Assembly: GCA_017510225.1 (NCBI GenBank)
Contig: JAFWNS010000012.1
Span: 1-32,651 of the forward strand
Origin: Bacilli bacterium
GTDB lineage: Bacteria; Bacillota_I; Bacilli_A; RF39; UBA660
Direction of reading: 5' to 3'
DNA: 32,651 bases
The notes under the pieces were generated by a model. The model ran no database searches. It was not told the DNA's origin and saw only the letters and a list, made by a program, of their open reading frames with translations. How positions within the stretch are numbered: the stretch's first letter is position 1; the number at the start of each line of letters is the position of its first letter. The position numbers were made by a program, and so were the translations under genes. This document shows positions 1 to 7,958 of the stretch, piece after piece.

Positions 1-252
<252 letters not shown>

Positions 253-315
253 ATAATTATTATAATTTGATGAACACAATATCTAAGTTTTCAGAGAATT
301 ATTTCTCAATATATT

Positions 316-423
316 TTCTTGGTTACGATAGAGAGTGGGGTACACCTGTTCCCATCCCGAACACAGAAGTTAAGTCACTCATCGCCGACAATAGTGTATG
401 CGAAGATAGGACGTTGCCAAGAA
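316..423 (+). rRNA. rrf: 5S ribosomal RNA (short form)
   Basis: The core CCCATCCCGAACACAGAAGT is clearly 5S rRNA, and bases 316-323 pair with 416-423 to form the terminal helix I. The gene is about 108 nt, shorter than the roughly 116 nt typical of Bacillus. The missing bases fall in the helix IV/V arm after CGCCGAC, where the loop is cut down to ATAGTGTATGCGAAGATAGG. Short 5S RNAs of this kind are known in Mollicutes and related low-G+C groups. An eight-T run follows immediately. Confidence 0.95.
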
Positions 424-459
424 TTTTTTTTGTGCCAAAATTTATGCTAATATGTAAAT

Positions 460-505
460 GAGTTGTATATTTATAGTAAATATAGTTGTAGAACTCTTTT
501 TTTTT
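460..505 (+). terminator. rRNA operon terminator
   Basis: A two-part hairpin has outer arms GAGTT (460-464) and AACTC (492-496) and inner arms TATATTTA (466-473) and TAAATATA (477-484). Nine Ts follow. It ends the rRNA operon. The -35 of the next promoter lies inside its descending side. Confidence 0.75.
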
Positions 506-513
506 GGTATAAT
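486..513 (+). promoter_or_regulatory. promoter of the tsaE-tsaB-rimI operon
   Basis: TTGTAG (486-491), 16-nt spacer, then an extended -10 TGGTATAAT with TATAAT at 508-513. The predicted start of transcription is about 520, leaving a leader of only about a dozen bases that contains the ribosome-binding site AGGTGAT (521-527). Confidence 0.75.
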
Positions 514-531
514 AAAATATAGGTGATGAAA

Positions 532-990
532 ATGGATTACAAAGTAGTTTCATATAATGAAGAAGATACAATAGAACTTGCACAAAACATTGAATCAGAA
601 AAATTCCGTAACATGGTAATATGTTTAATGGGTGATTTAGGAACAGGTAAAACTGTATTTACTAAAGGTTTTGCGCAGGCTATGGAAATAGAAGAAGAAG
701 TAACTTCGCCAACTTTTAATATAATAAAAGAATATACTACTGGAGAATTACCTCTATATCACATGGATGTATATAGATTAGATGGTAAAGTAGAAGATTT
801 AGGTATAGAAGAATATTATAAAAGAAGAGGAGTTACTATTATAGAATGGGCAGATATGATACCTGATTATTTACCTAAAAATAGATTAGATATTAAGTTT
901 AGATTATCTGGTGAAGATGAAAATAAACGTATTATTACTTTAATTCCACATGGTAAAAAATATGAAGATGTATGTGAGGATGTAGTATGA
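532..990 (+). CDS. tsaE: tRNA t6A37 biosynthesis ATPase TsaE
   Basis: 152-aa cytoplasmic ATPase of the TsaE (YjeE/YdiB) family, which works with TsaB and TsaD to make N6-threonylcarbamoyladenosine at position 37 of ANN-decoding tRNAs. The P-loop GDLGTGKT is at residues 34-41. The family motif SPTFNIIKEY and the downstream YHMDVYRL segment are intact, and length is normal. Two in-frame upstream starts (GTG 523, ATG 526) sit on top of the AGGTGAT ribosome-binding site, so ATG 532 is preferred because it leaves proper spacing. The gene ends in TGA, overlapping the tsaB start (ATGA), which indicates translational coupling and shows that TGA is a stop codon here. It is first gene of the t6A cluster, directly after the rRNA operon. 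Confidence 0.95.
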   Translation: MDYKVVSYNEEDTIELAQNIESEKFRNMVICLMGDLGTGKTVFTKGFAQAMEIEEEVTSPTFNIIKEYTTGELPLYHMDVYRLDGKVEDLGIEEYYKRRGVTIIEWADMIPDYLPKNRLDIKFRLSGEDENKRIITLIPHGKKYEDVCEDVV

Positions 991-1616
991 GAATTCTCTA
1001 TATAGATACATCTTCTTCATTTTTATACACAGGAATTGTTGATAAAAATAAATTACTATGTGAAGTTAAAAAAGAATATAACCATGAATTATCTAAATAT
1101 GCATTACCTGAAATAGTAGAAATGTTTGAAAATAATAAGATAGATCCAAAATCTATAGATAAAATAATAGTAGTTAATGGACCAGGATCATTTACTGGTA
1201 TAAGAATAGGTATAACTATTGCGAAAGTATATGCTTGGAGTCTAAATATTCCAATTACAACAATCACATCACTAGAAGCAATGATGTTATCTAGTAAAAA
1301 GAATACTAACTATGTACCAGTAATAGATGCAAGAAGAGATTATGTATTTGGCGCAATCTACTCCGACAAAAAGGAACAAATACTAAAACCTAAACATATA
1401 AAAATAGAAGATTTAAAACAAGAATTAAACTCTATAGACGATTATATAATTATAACTAATGATGAAGTTAATCTAGATGGAGAAACAGAATCATATGATC
1501 CAGATATTTTAACTATAGTAGATTATTTTAAAGATAAAGAACCTATGAACCCTCATGCAGTTAATCCCGATTATTTAAAATTAACTGAAGCAGAAGAAAG
1601 TAAATTAAATGATTAA
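987..1616 (+). CDS. tsaB: tRNA t6A37 biosynthesis scaffold TsaB
   Basis: 209-aa member of the ASKHA-fold TsaB (YeaZ/YdiC) family, the non-catalytic partner that dimerises with TsaD and brings in TsaE. The N-terminal MRILYIDTSS strand and the signature NGPGSFTGIRIG (residues 64-75) are typical, followed by the ITSLEAM segment. The C-terminal part is shorter and more divergent than in E. coli, as is usual in AT-rich Firmicutes. The ATG overlaps the tsaE stop and the 3' end overlaps the next gene by 8 nt, so all three are translated as one unit. Confidence 0.95.
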   Translation: MRILYIDTSSSFLYTGIVDKNKLLCEVKKEYNHELSKYALPEIVEMFENNKIDPKSIDKIIVVNGPGSFTGIRIGITIAKVYAWSLNIPITTITSLEAMMLSSKKNTNYVPVIDARRDYVFGAIYSDKKEQILKPKHIKIEDLKQELNSIDDYIIITNDEVNLDGETESYDPDILTIVDYFKDKEPMNPHAVNPDYLKLTEAEESKLND

Positions 1617-2007
1617 AGAATTAACTAAAGATAATATTAATATTATTAATAATTCATTTATAGATAAAGAAAATGTATTAAAAGAATTATCTAATAATCC
1701 ATTTTCTAAATACTTAATTTATTTAGAAAAAACGCAAGTAATAGGTTATTTATACTATAGTGATATCTATGATAGAGTAGAGATTAACCAGATAGAAATA
1801 AATTCTATCCACAGAAACTGTGGATATGGTTCTAAATTATTAGAATATTTAATAAATTCTGTTAATAAAAATATTACATTAGAAGTAAATAAAGAGAATA
1901 TTTATGCAATTAAGTTATATAAAAAGTATAATTTTAAAGAAGTTGCAATAAGAAAAGGTTATTATAACGGAATAGATGGAATATTAATGGAAAGACTCTT
2001 TAAATAA
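1609..2007 (+). CDS. rimI: GNAT N-acetyltransferase, RimI-like
   Basis: 132-aa Gcn5-related acetyltransferase. The acetyl-CoA pyrophosphate-binding motif A is seen as RNCGYGSKLL (from residue 69). The segment LEVNKENIYAIKLYKKYNF followed by R-x-x-YY matches RimI, which acetylates the N-terminus of ribosomal protein S18. It sits between tsaB and tsaD, the classical place of rimI in Firmicutes, supporting that assignment. It is somewhat shorter than the usual 145-150 residues because the N-terminus is compact. It overlaps tsaB by 8 nt and its stop lies within the hairpin at 1991-2016. Substrate is inferred from context and not proven. Confidence 0.85.
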   Translation: MIKELTKDNINIINNSFIDKENVLKELSNNPFSKYLIYLEKTQVIGYLYYSDIYDRVEINQIEINSIHRNCGYGSKLLEYLINSVNKNITLEVNKENIYAIKLYKKYNFKEVAIRKGYYNGIDGILMERLFK

Positions 2008-2017
2008 AGAGTCTTTT
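1991..2017 (+). terminator. hairpin at the end of rimI, possible weak terminator
   Basis: Perfect inverted repeat AAAGACTCTTTA (1991-2002) and TAAAGAGTCTTT (2005-2016) with a two-base gap, spanning the rimI stop codon. The U-tract after it is short (TCTTTTA), so it may attenuate rather than stop transcription into tsaD, which starts 36 nt further on. Confidence 0.5.
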
Positions 2018-2052
2018 ATGTTAAAATATTAACGAAATGGAAAGTGGTAGGA

Positions 2053-3057
2053 ATGAAAGATACTTATATATTAGGAATTGAGAGTAGTTGTGATGAAACT
2101 AGTGTATCAATAGTCAAAAATGGTAATGAAGAAATTGCTACTGTAATATCATCACAAATAGATATACACAAAAGTTTTGGTGGAGTAGTACCAGAAATAG
2201 CATCTAGAAATCATGTTAAGAATATTACTTTAGTATTAGAAGAATGCTTAGATAAAGCTAATATGACTATGGAAGATATAGATGCGATTGCTATTACTTA
2301 TGGACCAGGATTAATAGGTTCACTTCTAATTGGACTAGAAGCTGCTAAAACATTAGCTTTTATTCATAATAAACCATTAATACCAGTACATCATATTGCT
2401 GGTCATATATATGCAAATAGTTTAGTAAAAGAATTAACTTTCCCATTACTTGCAGTAGTAGTAAGTGGGGGACATACTGAGTTAATTGAAATGACTGATC
2501 ACTATAAATTTAATAAATTAGGTGGTACTTTAGATGATGCAGTAGGAGAATGCTATGATAAAGTAGCCAGAGTTATTAATTTAGAATATCCAGGAGGACC
2601 AAAACTAGATAAATTAGCTCATATAGGTAAACCTACTTATAAATTACCAGTACCATTAAAAGACGATAGTTATAATTTTTCATTTAGTGGATTAAAAAGT
2701 GCAGTTATAAATTTAGCTCATAATGAAGAACAAAGAGGTAATGAATTAAATAAAGAAAATTTAGCTGCATCTTTCCAAAAAGTAGCTATTGAATCTATTA
2801 TTAATAAAGTAAGAAAAGCAGTAATAGATAAAAATATAAAGACAGTTATAGTAGCAGGTGGGGTTGCTGCTAACCAAGGATTAAGAGAAGAAATGGAAAA
2901 ACTAAAAGATGAACTAGGTTTTGACTTATCAATTCCACCAATGAAATATTGTACTGATAATGGTACAATGATTGCAGCAGCAGGTTATTACGCTTATAAA
3001 TTAGGAAGAACTGCAGACTATTATTTAAATAGTGTTTCTAGTGAAAAATTAAACTAG
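2053..3057 (+). CDS. tsaD: tRNA N6-adenosine threonylcarbamoyltransferase TsaD
   Basis: 334-aa catalytic subunit (Gcp/YgjD/Kae1 family) that transfers the threonylcarbamoyl group from TC-AMP to A37 of tRNA. The N-terminus ILGIESSCDETS, the metal-binding HxxxH (His114 and His118 in VHHIAGH), the SGGHTEL loop, and the late VAGGVAANQGLR and YCTDNGTMIA motifs are all present, so the protein should be active. ATG 2053 is chosen because it places ILGIESS at the normal distance from the N-terminus; a GTG at 2044 is an alternative and the ribosome-binding site does not clearly decide between them. It completes the t6A cluster begun by tsaE. Confidence 0.95.
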   Translation: MKDTYILGIESSCDETSVSIVKNGNEEIATVISSQIDIHKSFGGVVPEIASRNHVKNITLVLEECLDKANMTMEDIDAIAITYGPGLIGSLLIGLEAAKTLAFIHNKPLIPVHHIAGHIYANSLVKELTFPLLAVVVSGGHTELIEMTDHYKFNKLGGTLDDAVGECYDKVARVINLEYPGGPKLDKLAHIGKPTYKLPVPLKDDSYNFSFSGLKSAVINLAHNEEQRGNELNKENLAASFQKVAIESIINKVRKAVIDKNIKTVIVAGGVAANQGLREEMEKLKDELGFDLSIPPMKYCTDNGTMIAAAGYYAYKLGRTADYYLNSVSSEKLN

Positions 3058-3062
3058 AATAA

Positions 3063-3091
3063 TTGACTTTTATATAATAATAAACTATAAT
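3063..3091 (+). promoter_or_regulatory. near-consensus sigma-A promoter
   Basis: TTGACT (3063-3068), exactly 17 nt, then TATAAT (3086-3091). It begins just after the tsaD stop and drives the unknown gene at 3117. It is one of the strongest-looking promoters in the window. Confidence 0.85.
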
Positions 3092-3116
3092 ATAAAACTT
3101 GTAAGAAGGCGATAAT

Positions 3117-3665
3117 ATGGAAAAAGGACTTAATAAAATAGCAGCACTTAGTTATGCTGAAATAGAAGAAGATAAAGTTGAAATAGGTGAATATATAGAC
3201 AATAAAGCATACTTCTTTTGGGTAAAAGAACCTAGAGGAGAAGGAGTTCTATCAAGAAGTGCTGATAATGAAGAAGAACTTATTTCTCACGATTATATAA
3301 CAATTATATCTAAACCAGATAAAATAACAGTAAATGATGTTATGGTTAAAGGTTGGGAAAATTTTAAATACTATAATGATGGAGAAATAACTAAAGGTTT
3401 AGATGAAAATATAATGAATAAAGAATATACTATAGTAGAAAAAGATGATAAAAAGTATTTAAGACGTAGAATTAAAAAAGTATATAAAACTAATGGAGTA
3501 GAAAGATTTCGTTTAGTAGATAATTCAACATGGGAAAAAATATCTGGAGATGAAATTTGTAAAGAAGAATTTATAAAAGAAGAGTTTGCTCCTATAAATA
3601 ATAATTATAAATTAACAGATGGTATATATGATATAGAATTTATAGAATTAGATAAAACAAAATAA
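3117..3665 (+). CDS. hypothetical cytoplasmic protein
   Basis: 182-aa protein that I do not recognise. It has no signal peptide and no membrane segment, and is rich in Glu, Lys and Asp. A predicted beta-rich middle (ISKPDKITVNDVMVKGWENF, then a basic YLRRRIKKVYKTNG stretch) is followed by an acidic C-terminus. It has its own near-consensus promoter and a good ribosome-binding site AAGAAGG (3103-3109) seven bases before ATG, and is closed by a strong terminator, so it is very likely a real, well-expressed monocistronic gene. No catalytic motif is evident. Confidence 0.8.
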   Translation: MEKGLNKIAALSYAEIEEDKVEIGEYIDNKAYFFWVKEPRGEGVLSRSADNEEELISHDYITIISKPDKITVNDVMVKGWENFKYYNDGEITKGLDENIMNKEYTIVEKDDKKYLRRRIKKVYKTNGVERFRLVDNSTWEKISGDEICKEEFIKEEFAPINNNYKLTDGIYDIEFIELDKTK

Positions 3666-3688
3666 ACAACTATTAAGTTGTTTTTTTT
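3664..3688 (+). terminator. intrinsic terminator
   Basis: Stem AAACAACT (3664-3671) and AGTTGTTT (3676-3683) around an ATTA loop, with a U-tract running to 3688. It overlaps the stop codon of the unknown gene before it. Confidence 0.85.
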
Positions 3689-3699
3689 AATAGTAATTA

Positions 3700-3708
3700 T
3701 GGTATAAT
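3700..3708 (+). promoter_or_regulatory. extended -10 promoter of the FIST gene
   Basis: TGGTATAAT with TATAAT at 3703-3708. The best -35 (TTGTTT, 3678-3683) lies in the terminator stem and is 19 nt away, so the extended -10 probably carries recognition. The ribosome-binding site AAAGGAGA follows at 3718-3725. Confidence 0.65.
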
Positions 3709-3731
3709 AAAATATATAAAGGAGAAATATT

Positions 3732-4856
3732 ATGTTAAAAGCAAAAGTAAGTTATTCAACTAATACTGATAGTTATAAATCAGGAAAAGAAACAATAGAA
3801 GAATCTATAAAAGGTTTAAATAATAAGAATATAGGTATTTTATATACTTCATCATTATCAAATATTAAAGAAGTAATTAAAGGAGTTAGAAGTGTATCTA
3901 ATATACCAATAATAGGTAGTACTAGTGAAGGTATAATGACATCTAATGGATATGTTTCTTCTGATAGTAAATATTCATCTATGATGGTATTAGATGATAA
4001 AGATATGTTAGTTAGTATATCATCTCATAATAAAGGTAAAGATGCTAGAGAAATAGGTAGAAAAGTAGCAATCGATGCAGTAGAAAAATCTAAAACAGGT
4101 AAAGCACCAGCATACTTTTATATGATTGCTTCATCCAATGAAGAAGAATACTTACGAGGAATAGAAGATGTTATAGGAAGAGTCCCAATGTTTGGTGGAA
4201 CAACATCTAATAAAATAATATGTAATGATAAAGTATTATCTGATGGAGTTGCAGTAGCTTTCTTCTATACAGATAATGAAATAGAAACTACATTTGCTAG
4301 TGGTTATAAAGAAACTACTAATACAGGTATTATTACTAAAACAAGAGGTAATAATGACATAGTAGAAATAAATAAGAATAAAGCTATAGATGAGTATGCT
4401 AAATGGATAAAAAAAGATTCTAATGATATTGAATCTATAGAAAAAGACTATATTAATAAACCATTAGGTATAAAAGATTCTATAAATAATTTATTAGTAG
4501 TAAGAAATATAGATAGAATAAAAACTAATATGACTATGAGTAATAAAGTATTAGAAAATATATCTATAATTAACTTAAAAGCATCTAAAGAAGATTTTAT
4601 AAATGCACCAATAGATACATTAAAAGATTTAAAGAAAAAACTATATACAACACCAGCAGTCTATATATTAATGCACAATGAATTAAGATTAAATAATATA
4701 ACTAAAATGGATGAGTTGTTTGATAAATTAACTAAAGAAATAAAAAATACTCCATTTATAATGCCATATACTAATGGAGAATATGGATATAATGAACATT
4801 CAGCTAACACGTGTGGAAGTTTAATGTTATCATTCACTGTATTTGGTAAGAATTAA
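3732..4856 (+). CDS. FIST domain-containing sensor protein
   Basis: 374-aa soluble protein matching the FIST_N plus FIST_C pair. The N-terminal half has the family's NIPIIGSTSEGIM strand-turn (compare GCTSAGEI) and a second PMFGGTTSN loop with SDGVAVAFF. The C-terminal half ends with the small-residue-rich EHSANTCGSLMLSF segment. FIST domains are proposed ligand-binding sensory modules, usually found beside or fused to histidine kinases, methyl-accepting proteins or GGDEF proteins. Here the protein stands alone with its own promoter and terminator, with no output domain and no transmembrane region. The ligand cannot be read from the sequence. Confidence 0.8.
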   Translation: MLKAKVSYSTNTDSYKSGKETIEESIKGLNNKNIGILYTSSLSNIKEVIKGVRSVSNIPIIGSTSEGIMTSNGYVSSDSKYSSMMVLDDKDMLVSISSHNKGKDAREIGRKVAIDAVEKSKTGKAPAYFYMIASSNEEEYLRGIEDVIGRVPMFGGTTSNKIICNDKVLSDGVAVAFFYTDNEIETTFASGYKETTNTGIITKTRGNNDIVEINKNKAIDEYAKWIKKDSNDIESIEKDYINKPLGIKDSINNLLVVRNIDRIKTNMTMSNKVLENISIINLKASKEDFINAPIDTLKDLKKKLYTTPAVYILMHNELRLNNITKMDELFDKLTKEIKNTPFIMPYTNGEYGYNEHSANTCGSLMLSFTVFGKN

Positions 4857-4880
4857 AAAAAGCTCAAAATGAGCTTTTTT
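4856..4880 (+). terminator. intrinsic terminator
   Basis: Stem AAAAAAGCTCA (4856-4866) and TGAGCTTTTTT (4870-4880) with an AAA loop, directly after the FIST gene stop codon. Confidence 0.88.
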
Positions 4881-4882
4881 AG

Positions 4883-4911
4883 TTGCTTTTTTTTCAAAAA
4901 TGTTGTATTAT
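4883..4911 (+). promoter_or_regulatory. promoter of the repeat-protein gene
   Basis: TTGCTT (4883-4888), 17-nt spacer, TATTAT (4906-4911), starting two bases after the preceding terminator. The ribosome-binding site AGGGGTGAT (4922-4930) follows. Confidence 0.65.
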
Positions 4912-4933
4912 ATTAGAGCTCAGGGGTGATACT

Positions 4934-6427
4934 ATGAACAAAAAACTTTTAACGAAAGAAGAAAGTGAAGAGTATATAAATAATGGTGGAAAAATAGAAT
5001 TAGTTCCACATATATATTTAGATCAAAAAATGTGTCTTAAATATATTGAATTAGGTGGAGAAATAACTAATGTACCAAAAAGATTTATAACAACAAATAT
5101 GTGTAAAACTTATATAAAAAAAGGTGGTAAATTAGCGTTTATACCTCCAAAATTTGTAAATCATAAATTATGTAAAGAATATATCGAACAAGGTGGAGCT
5201 TTAGTAAAAGTACCAGAAGATTATATAGATCAATTACTTTGTATTTCATATATTGAAAAAGGTGGAAATATTAAAGCTGTTCCAAGAAAATATAGAACTA
5301 AAAAACTTTGTGAAGGATATAAAATACAAAATATAGATGATTTAGAATACATTCCTAAAAAATATATTACTAAAGAAATGGTAAAAGAAGCTTGGAAACG
5401 TGGAACAGACATAAAATATATACCAGAACAGTTTATAACAAAAGAAATGGCTGAAGATTATATTGAAGAATCTGGTGATTTAAAATATGTTCCAGAAAAA
5501 GTATTATCAGAAAAAATGGTATCTAAATATATAGAAAAAGGTGGAAATATTACTTCTGTACCAACTGAATATGCAACTATAGAAGTTATAGATAACACTA
5601 AAGATGTAAATAAAGTAAGTAGATATAGTAGTAAAGAACAACAACAAATAGTTCTAAGAATATTATTAACTGTACCAAAAACAGGATTAATCAAAGAAGA
5701 AATAAAAGAAAAATATCATGTTAGCTCAACAATCATTGATAAAGTATTAGAAAAGATTAAAAAAGAAGACGAAAAGAAATATATAGAAATAATGAATGTA
5801 TTTGATAATAGTGATAAAAGTCAAGAATATACAAAGTATTATAATGATTATGCTGCAAAAATAGTAGATATTGTTAAATCAGTTGGACCAATTAAAAATG
5901 GAAGATTAACTAAAGAACAAAGAATACAATTTTCTTATTTACTAGGAACAGCTGATGTTAAAAGTGATATATATAATATATATGATTTCTTATATGATCA
6001 ATCAAATAAACCAGAAAAAAGCAAAAAATTCGTTGTTTTTTGTAAATCTTATTTAGGATTTAAATATAGAAATAAAAAGACTGGATTCAGTGATATGGAT
6101 ATAACTGAAGAACAAGAATTCTTAATGGAAAGTGGAGCTAAATGGTTTACTCCTGTTGATAAAGAAAAATATTTTAAGGATCGTAACGGTAGTCCATTAA
6201 AACACTATTTTATAGATAATAGTAATAATACAGTAGAAATAAAAGAAGACGATTTAGATATAATATTAAAATATTTAAAAACACAAAAGATAGCAGCTAG
6301 TGATTGTATAGTTAAAGAAGCATGTGCTAGATATGTAAATGGTGAATTAGAAATATTCTGTGATGAATTAACATCAGGTAATTATTTAGAACTGCAAAAA
6401 GAAAAACAAAAAACAAAGACTCTATAA
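4934..6427 (+). CDS. 23-residue-repeat protein with C-terminal HTH-like region
   Basis: 497-aa soluble protein of unknown function. Residues 5-210 are nine tandem units of about 23 residues ending in a V/I-P pair, with the pattern (K/E)-x-(Y/F)-I-x-x-x-(M/L)-C-x-x-Y-I-x-x-G-G-x-I-x-x-(V/I)-P. The units resemble the DUF4116-type repeats of other bacteria, an attribution from pattern only. Cysteine occupies unit position 9 in units 2-6 (Cys34, 57, 80, 103, 126). After the array, residues 228-270 contain a helix-turn-helix-like stretch (TGLIKEEIKEKYHVSSTIIDK), then a charged C-terminal domain with no recognised fold. ATG 4934 is chosen because AGGGGTGAT sits four bases upstream; a longer reading frame from 4883 would overlap the promoter. 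The stop codon overlaps the convergent gene. Confidence 0.85.
   Translation: MNKKLLTKEESEEYINNGGKIELVPHIYLDQKMCLKYIELGGEITNVPKRFITTNMCKTYIKKGGKLAFIPPKFVNHKLCKEYIEQGGALVKVPEDYIDQLLCISYIEKGGNIKAVPRKYRTKKLCEGYKIQNIDDLEYIPKKYITKEMVKEAWKRGTDIKYIPEQFITKEMAEDYIEESGDLKYVPEKVLSEKMVSKYIEKGGNITSVPTEYATIEVIDNTKDVNKVSRYSSKEQQQIVLRILLTVPKTGLIKEEIKEKYHVSSTIIDKVLEKIKKEDEKKYIEIMNVFDNSDKSQEYTKYYNDYAAKIVDIVKSVGPIKNGRLTKEQRIQFSYLLGTADVKSDIYNIYDFLYDQSNKPEKSKKFVVFCKSYLGFKYRNKKTGFSDMDITEEQEFLMESGAKWFTPVDKEKYFKDRNGSPLKHYFIDNSNNTVEIKEDDLDIILKYLKTQKIAASDCIVKEACARYVNGELEIFCDELTSGNYLELQKEKQKTKTL
4946..5563 (+). repeat. nine tandem 23-codon repeats
   Basis: In-frame array coding for residues 5-210 of the preceding protein. 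The first unit is 21 residues, the sixth 24 and the others 23. Units are similar in protein but diverged in DNA, so this is an old protein-level repeat and not a fresh DNA tandem duplication. Confidence 0.85.
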
Positions 6428-6438
6428 GAGTCTTTTTT
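6415..6438. terminator. bidirectional terminator between convergent genes
   Basis: Stem AAAGACTCT (6415-6423), loop ATA, AGAGTCTTT (6427-6435). It is flanked by Ts on the plus side and by an A-rich tract (Ts on the minus strand) on the other, so it can serve both the repeat-protein gene and the ABC importer operon. Both stop codons lie inside it. Confidence 0.85.
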
Positions 6439-7222
6439 CTTGGTTTTTCTCTAACTTAGTAATAATAAAATATAATAAGTATGAAATAATAGAAAGTATT
6501 ACTACACTAGTTAATACTAAATTAATATTAAATGTTTGAGATCCATACATAATTAAATAACCTAATCCCTTTTTAGATACTAATAATTCTCCCATAATAA
6601 CACCTATTAAGTTCATAGATATATTTATTTTTAAAGCATTTATAATATTATAATAATTATTAGGTAGTATTACTTTAAAAAATATTTGTCTTTTATTTGC
6701 TTTTAAAGATTTTAATAAAGTAATATAACTACTATTAGTATTTAAAAAACTAGTATATATATTAATAATAGTAATAAAAGTAGATATTAATAAAGACATA
6801 AATATAATAGAATTAGTAGATGCACCTACCCATATAATTATTAATGGACCTAAAGCTACTTTAGGAAGAGAATTTAATACTGTTAAGTATGGATCTATTA
6901 TCCTAGATATAATAGGTTTTAACCATAATATAGTAGATATAATTAATCCTATAATAGAAGATACTATAAAACTAAATATAACTTCATATAAAGTAACATT
7001 TATATGTTTAAATAAACTACCATCTTTAAATAAATCTATAATAGTATTAAATACTTTAGTAGGAGAAGAAGATAAAAAACTATTTATTATATTTTTATCA
7101 GATAATATTTGCCATAATACTAAGAAAGATATTATTATTAATACTTGAAAAAGAATAACTATTCTTTTTTCTTTTTTAATTCTTTTTAAATACAATTTAT
7201 GTTCTTTACTATAAGTGTACAT
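6422..7222 (-). CDS. ABC importer permease, SsuC/TauC type
   Basis: 266-aa inner-membrane permease of the nitrate/sulfonate/taurine/thiamine-precursor class. About six hydrophobic segments are visible, the first near residues 22-42 after a basic N-terminus. The coupling (EAA-like) loop is SLKANKRQIFFKVILPNN, which contacts the ATPase. The C-terminal GELLVSKKGLGYLI motif is typical of this family. It is last gene of the minus-strand operon and overlaps the ATPase gene by 14 nt. Its stop overlaps the convergent repeat-protein gene by 6 nt. Confidence 0.9.
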   Translation of the reverse strand: MYTYSKEHKLYLKRIKKEKRIVILFQVLIIISFLVLWQILSDKNIINSFLSSSPTKVFNTIIDLFKDGSLFKHINVTLYEVIFSFIVSSIIGLIISTILWLKPIISRIIDPYLTVLNSLPKVALGPLIIIWVGASTNSIIFMSLLISTFITIINIYTSFLNTNSSYITLLKSLKANKRQIFFKVILPNNYYNIINALKINISMNLIGVIMGELLVSKKGLGYLIMYGSQTFNINLVLTSVVILSIISYLLYFIITKLEKNQEKRLL

Positions 7223-7958
7223 CTAAATCCCTCCATATCTTATCAAAATACTTATTAAAGTCTTTACTTTTTCTATTATTAATAGGAGTAGACTTATCAC
7301 TTAAATTAATATTATATATATTTTTAATTTTACCTGGTCTTTTAGAAATAACTATAACTTTATCAGACATACTTATAGCTTCACTAATATCATGAGTTAC
7401 CATAATAGCAGTCTTTCCTTCTTTTTTAATAATCTTATATATATCATCACTAATAGCAAGTCTTGATTGATAATCAAGTTTTGACATAGGTTCATCTAAT
7501 AATAATATATCTGGATTAATCGCAAGTGTTCTAATTAAGGCAACTCTTTGTCTCATACCACCTGATAAACTAGATGGATATTTATTTATAAAATCTCCTA
7601 ATCCATAAGTTTTTAATAAATTAATTACATAAGCTTTAGTCTCTTTATTTAAATTATTATTTATTTCTAAACCAATTAAACAATTATCTAGTATAGTTCT
7701 CCATTCAAATAGGGAATCATCTTGTAACATATATCCAATAGTAATATCTTTACTATATTTAAATTCTCCATTAGAAGGATCTTCTAAGTAAGAAAGAATG
7801 GAAAGTATTGTTGACTTTCCACATCCACTAGGACCTACTATTGAAATAAACTCTTGTTCATATAAATCAAATGTTATATTATCAAGTGCTTTAGTCTCTG
7901 AAGTTTTATCATGAAAATACTTCTCTAAGTTTTTAACACTTAATAATTTATTTGACAT
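7209..7958 (-). CDS. ABC importer ATP-binding protein, SsuB/TauB type
   Basis: 249-aa nucleotide-binding subunit. Walker A is GPSGCGKST (residues 42-50), the Q-loop is GYMLQDD, the signature is LSGGMRQR, Walker B is DILLLDEP followed by the D-loop SKLD, and the switch histidine is in VTHD. All catalytic elements are present. The C-terminal ISKRPGKI segment is characteristic of the nitrate/sulfonate/taurine subfamily. It is translationally coupled on both sides: the start overlaps the binding-protein gene by 11 nt and the end overlaps the permease gene by 14 nt. Confidence 0.93.
   Translation of the reverse strand: MSNKLLSVKNLEKYFHDKTSETKALDNITFDLYEQEFISIVGPSGCGKSTILSILSYLEDPSNGEFKYSKDITIGYMLQDDSLFEWRTILDNCLIGLEINNNLNKETKAYVINLLKTYGLGDFINKYPSSLSGGMRQRVALIRTLAINPDILLLDEPMSKLDYQSRLAISDDIYKIIKKEGKTAIMVTHDISEAISMSDKVIVISKRPGKIKNIYNINLSDKSTPINNRKSKDFNKYFDKIWRDLDVHL

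Noticed and set aside
267-461. 64-codon plus-strand reading frame and an 86-codon minus-strand frame (323-583)
   Set aside because: Both run through the 5S rRNA gene and its terminator; the sequence there is explained by the RNA.
253-531. tRNA genes around the rRNA operon
   Set aside because: No cloverleaf or TTCRA-type T-loop signature was found in the spacers.
4946-5563. CRISPR-like or DNA tandem repeat array
   Set aside because: The repetition is at protein level with diverged DNA and continuous reading frame, and there are no identical repeats with unique spacers.
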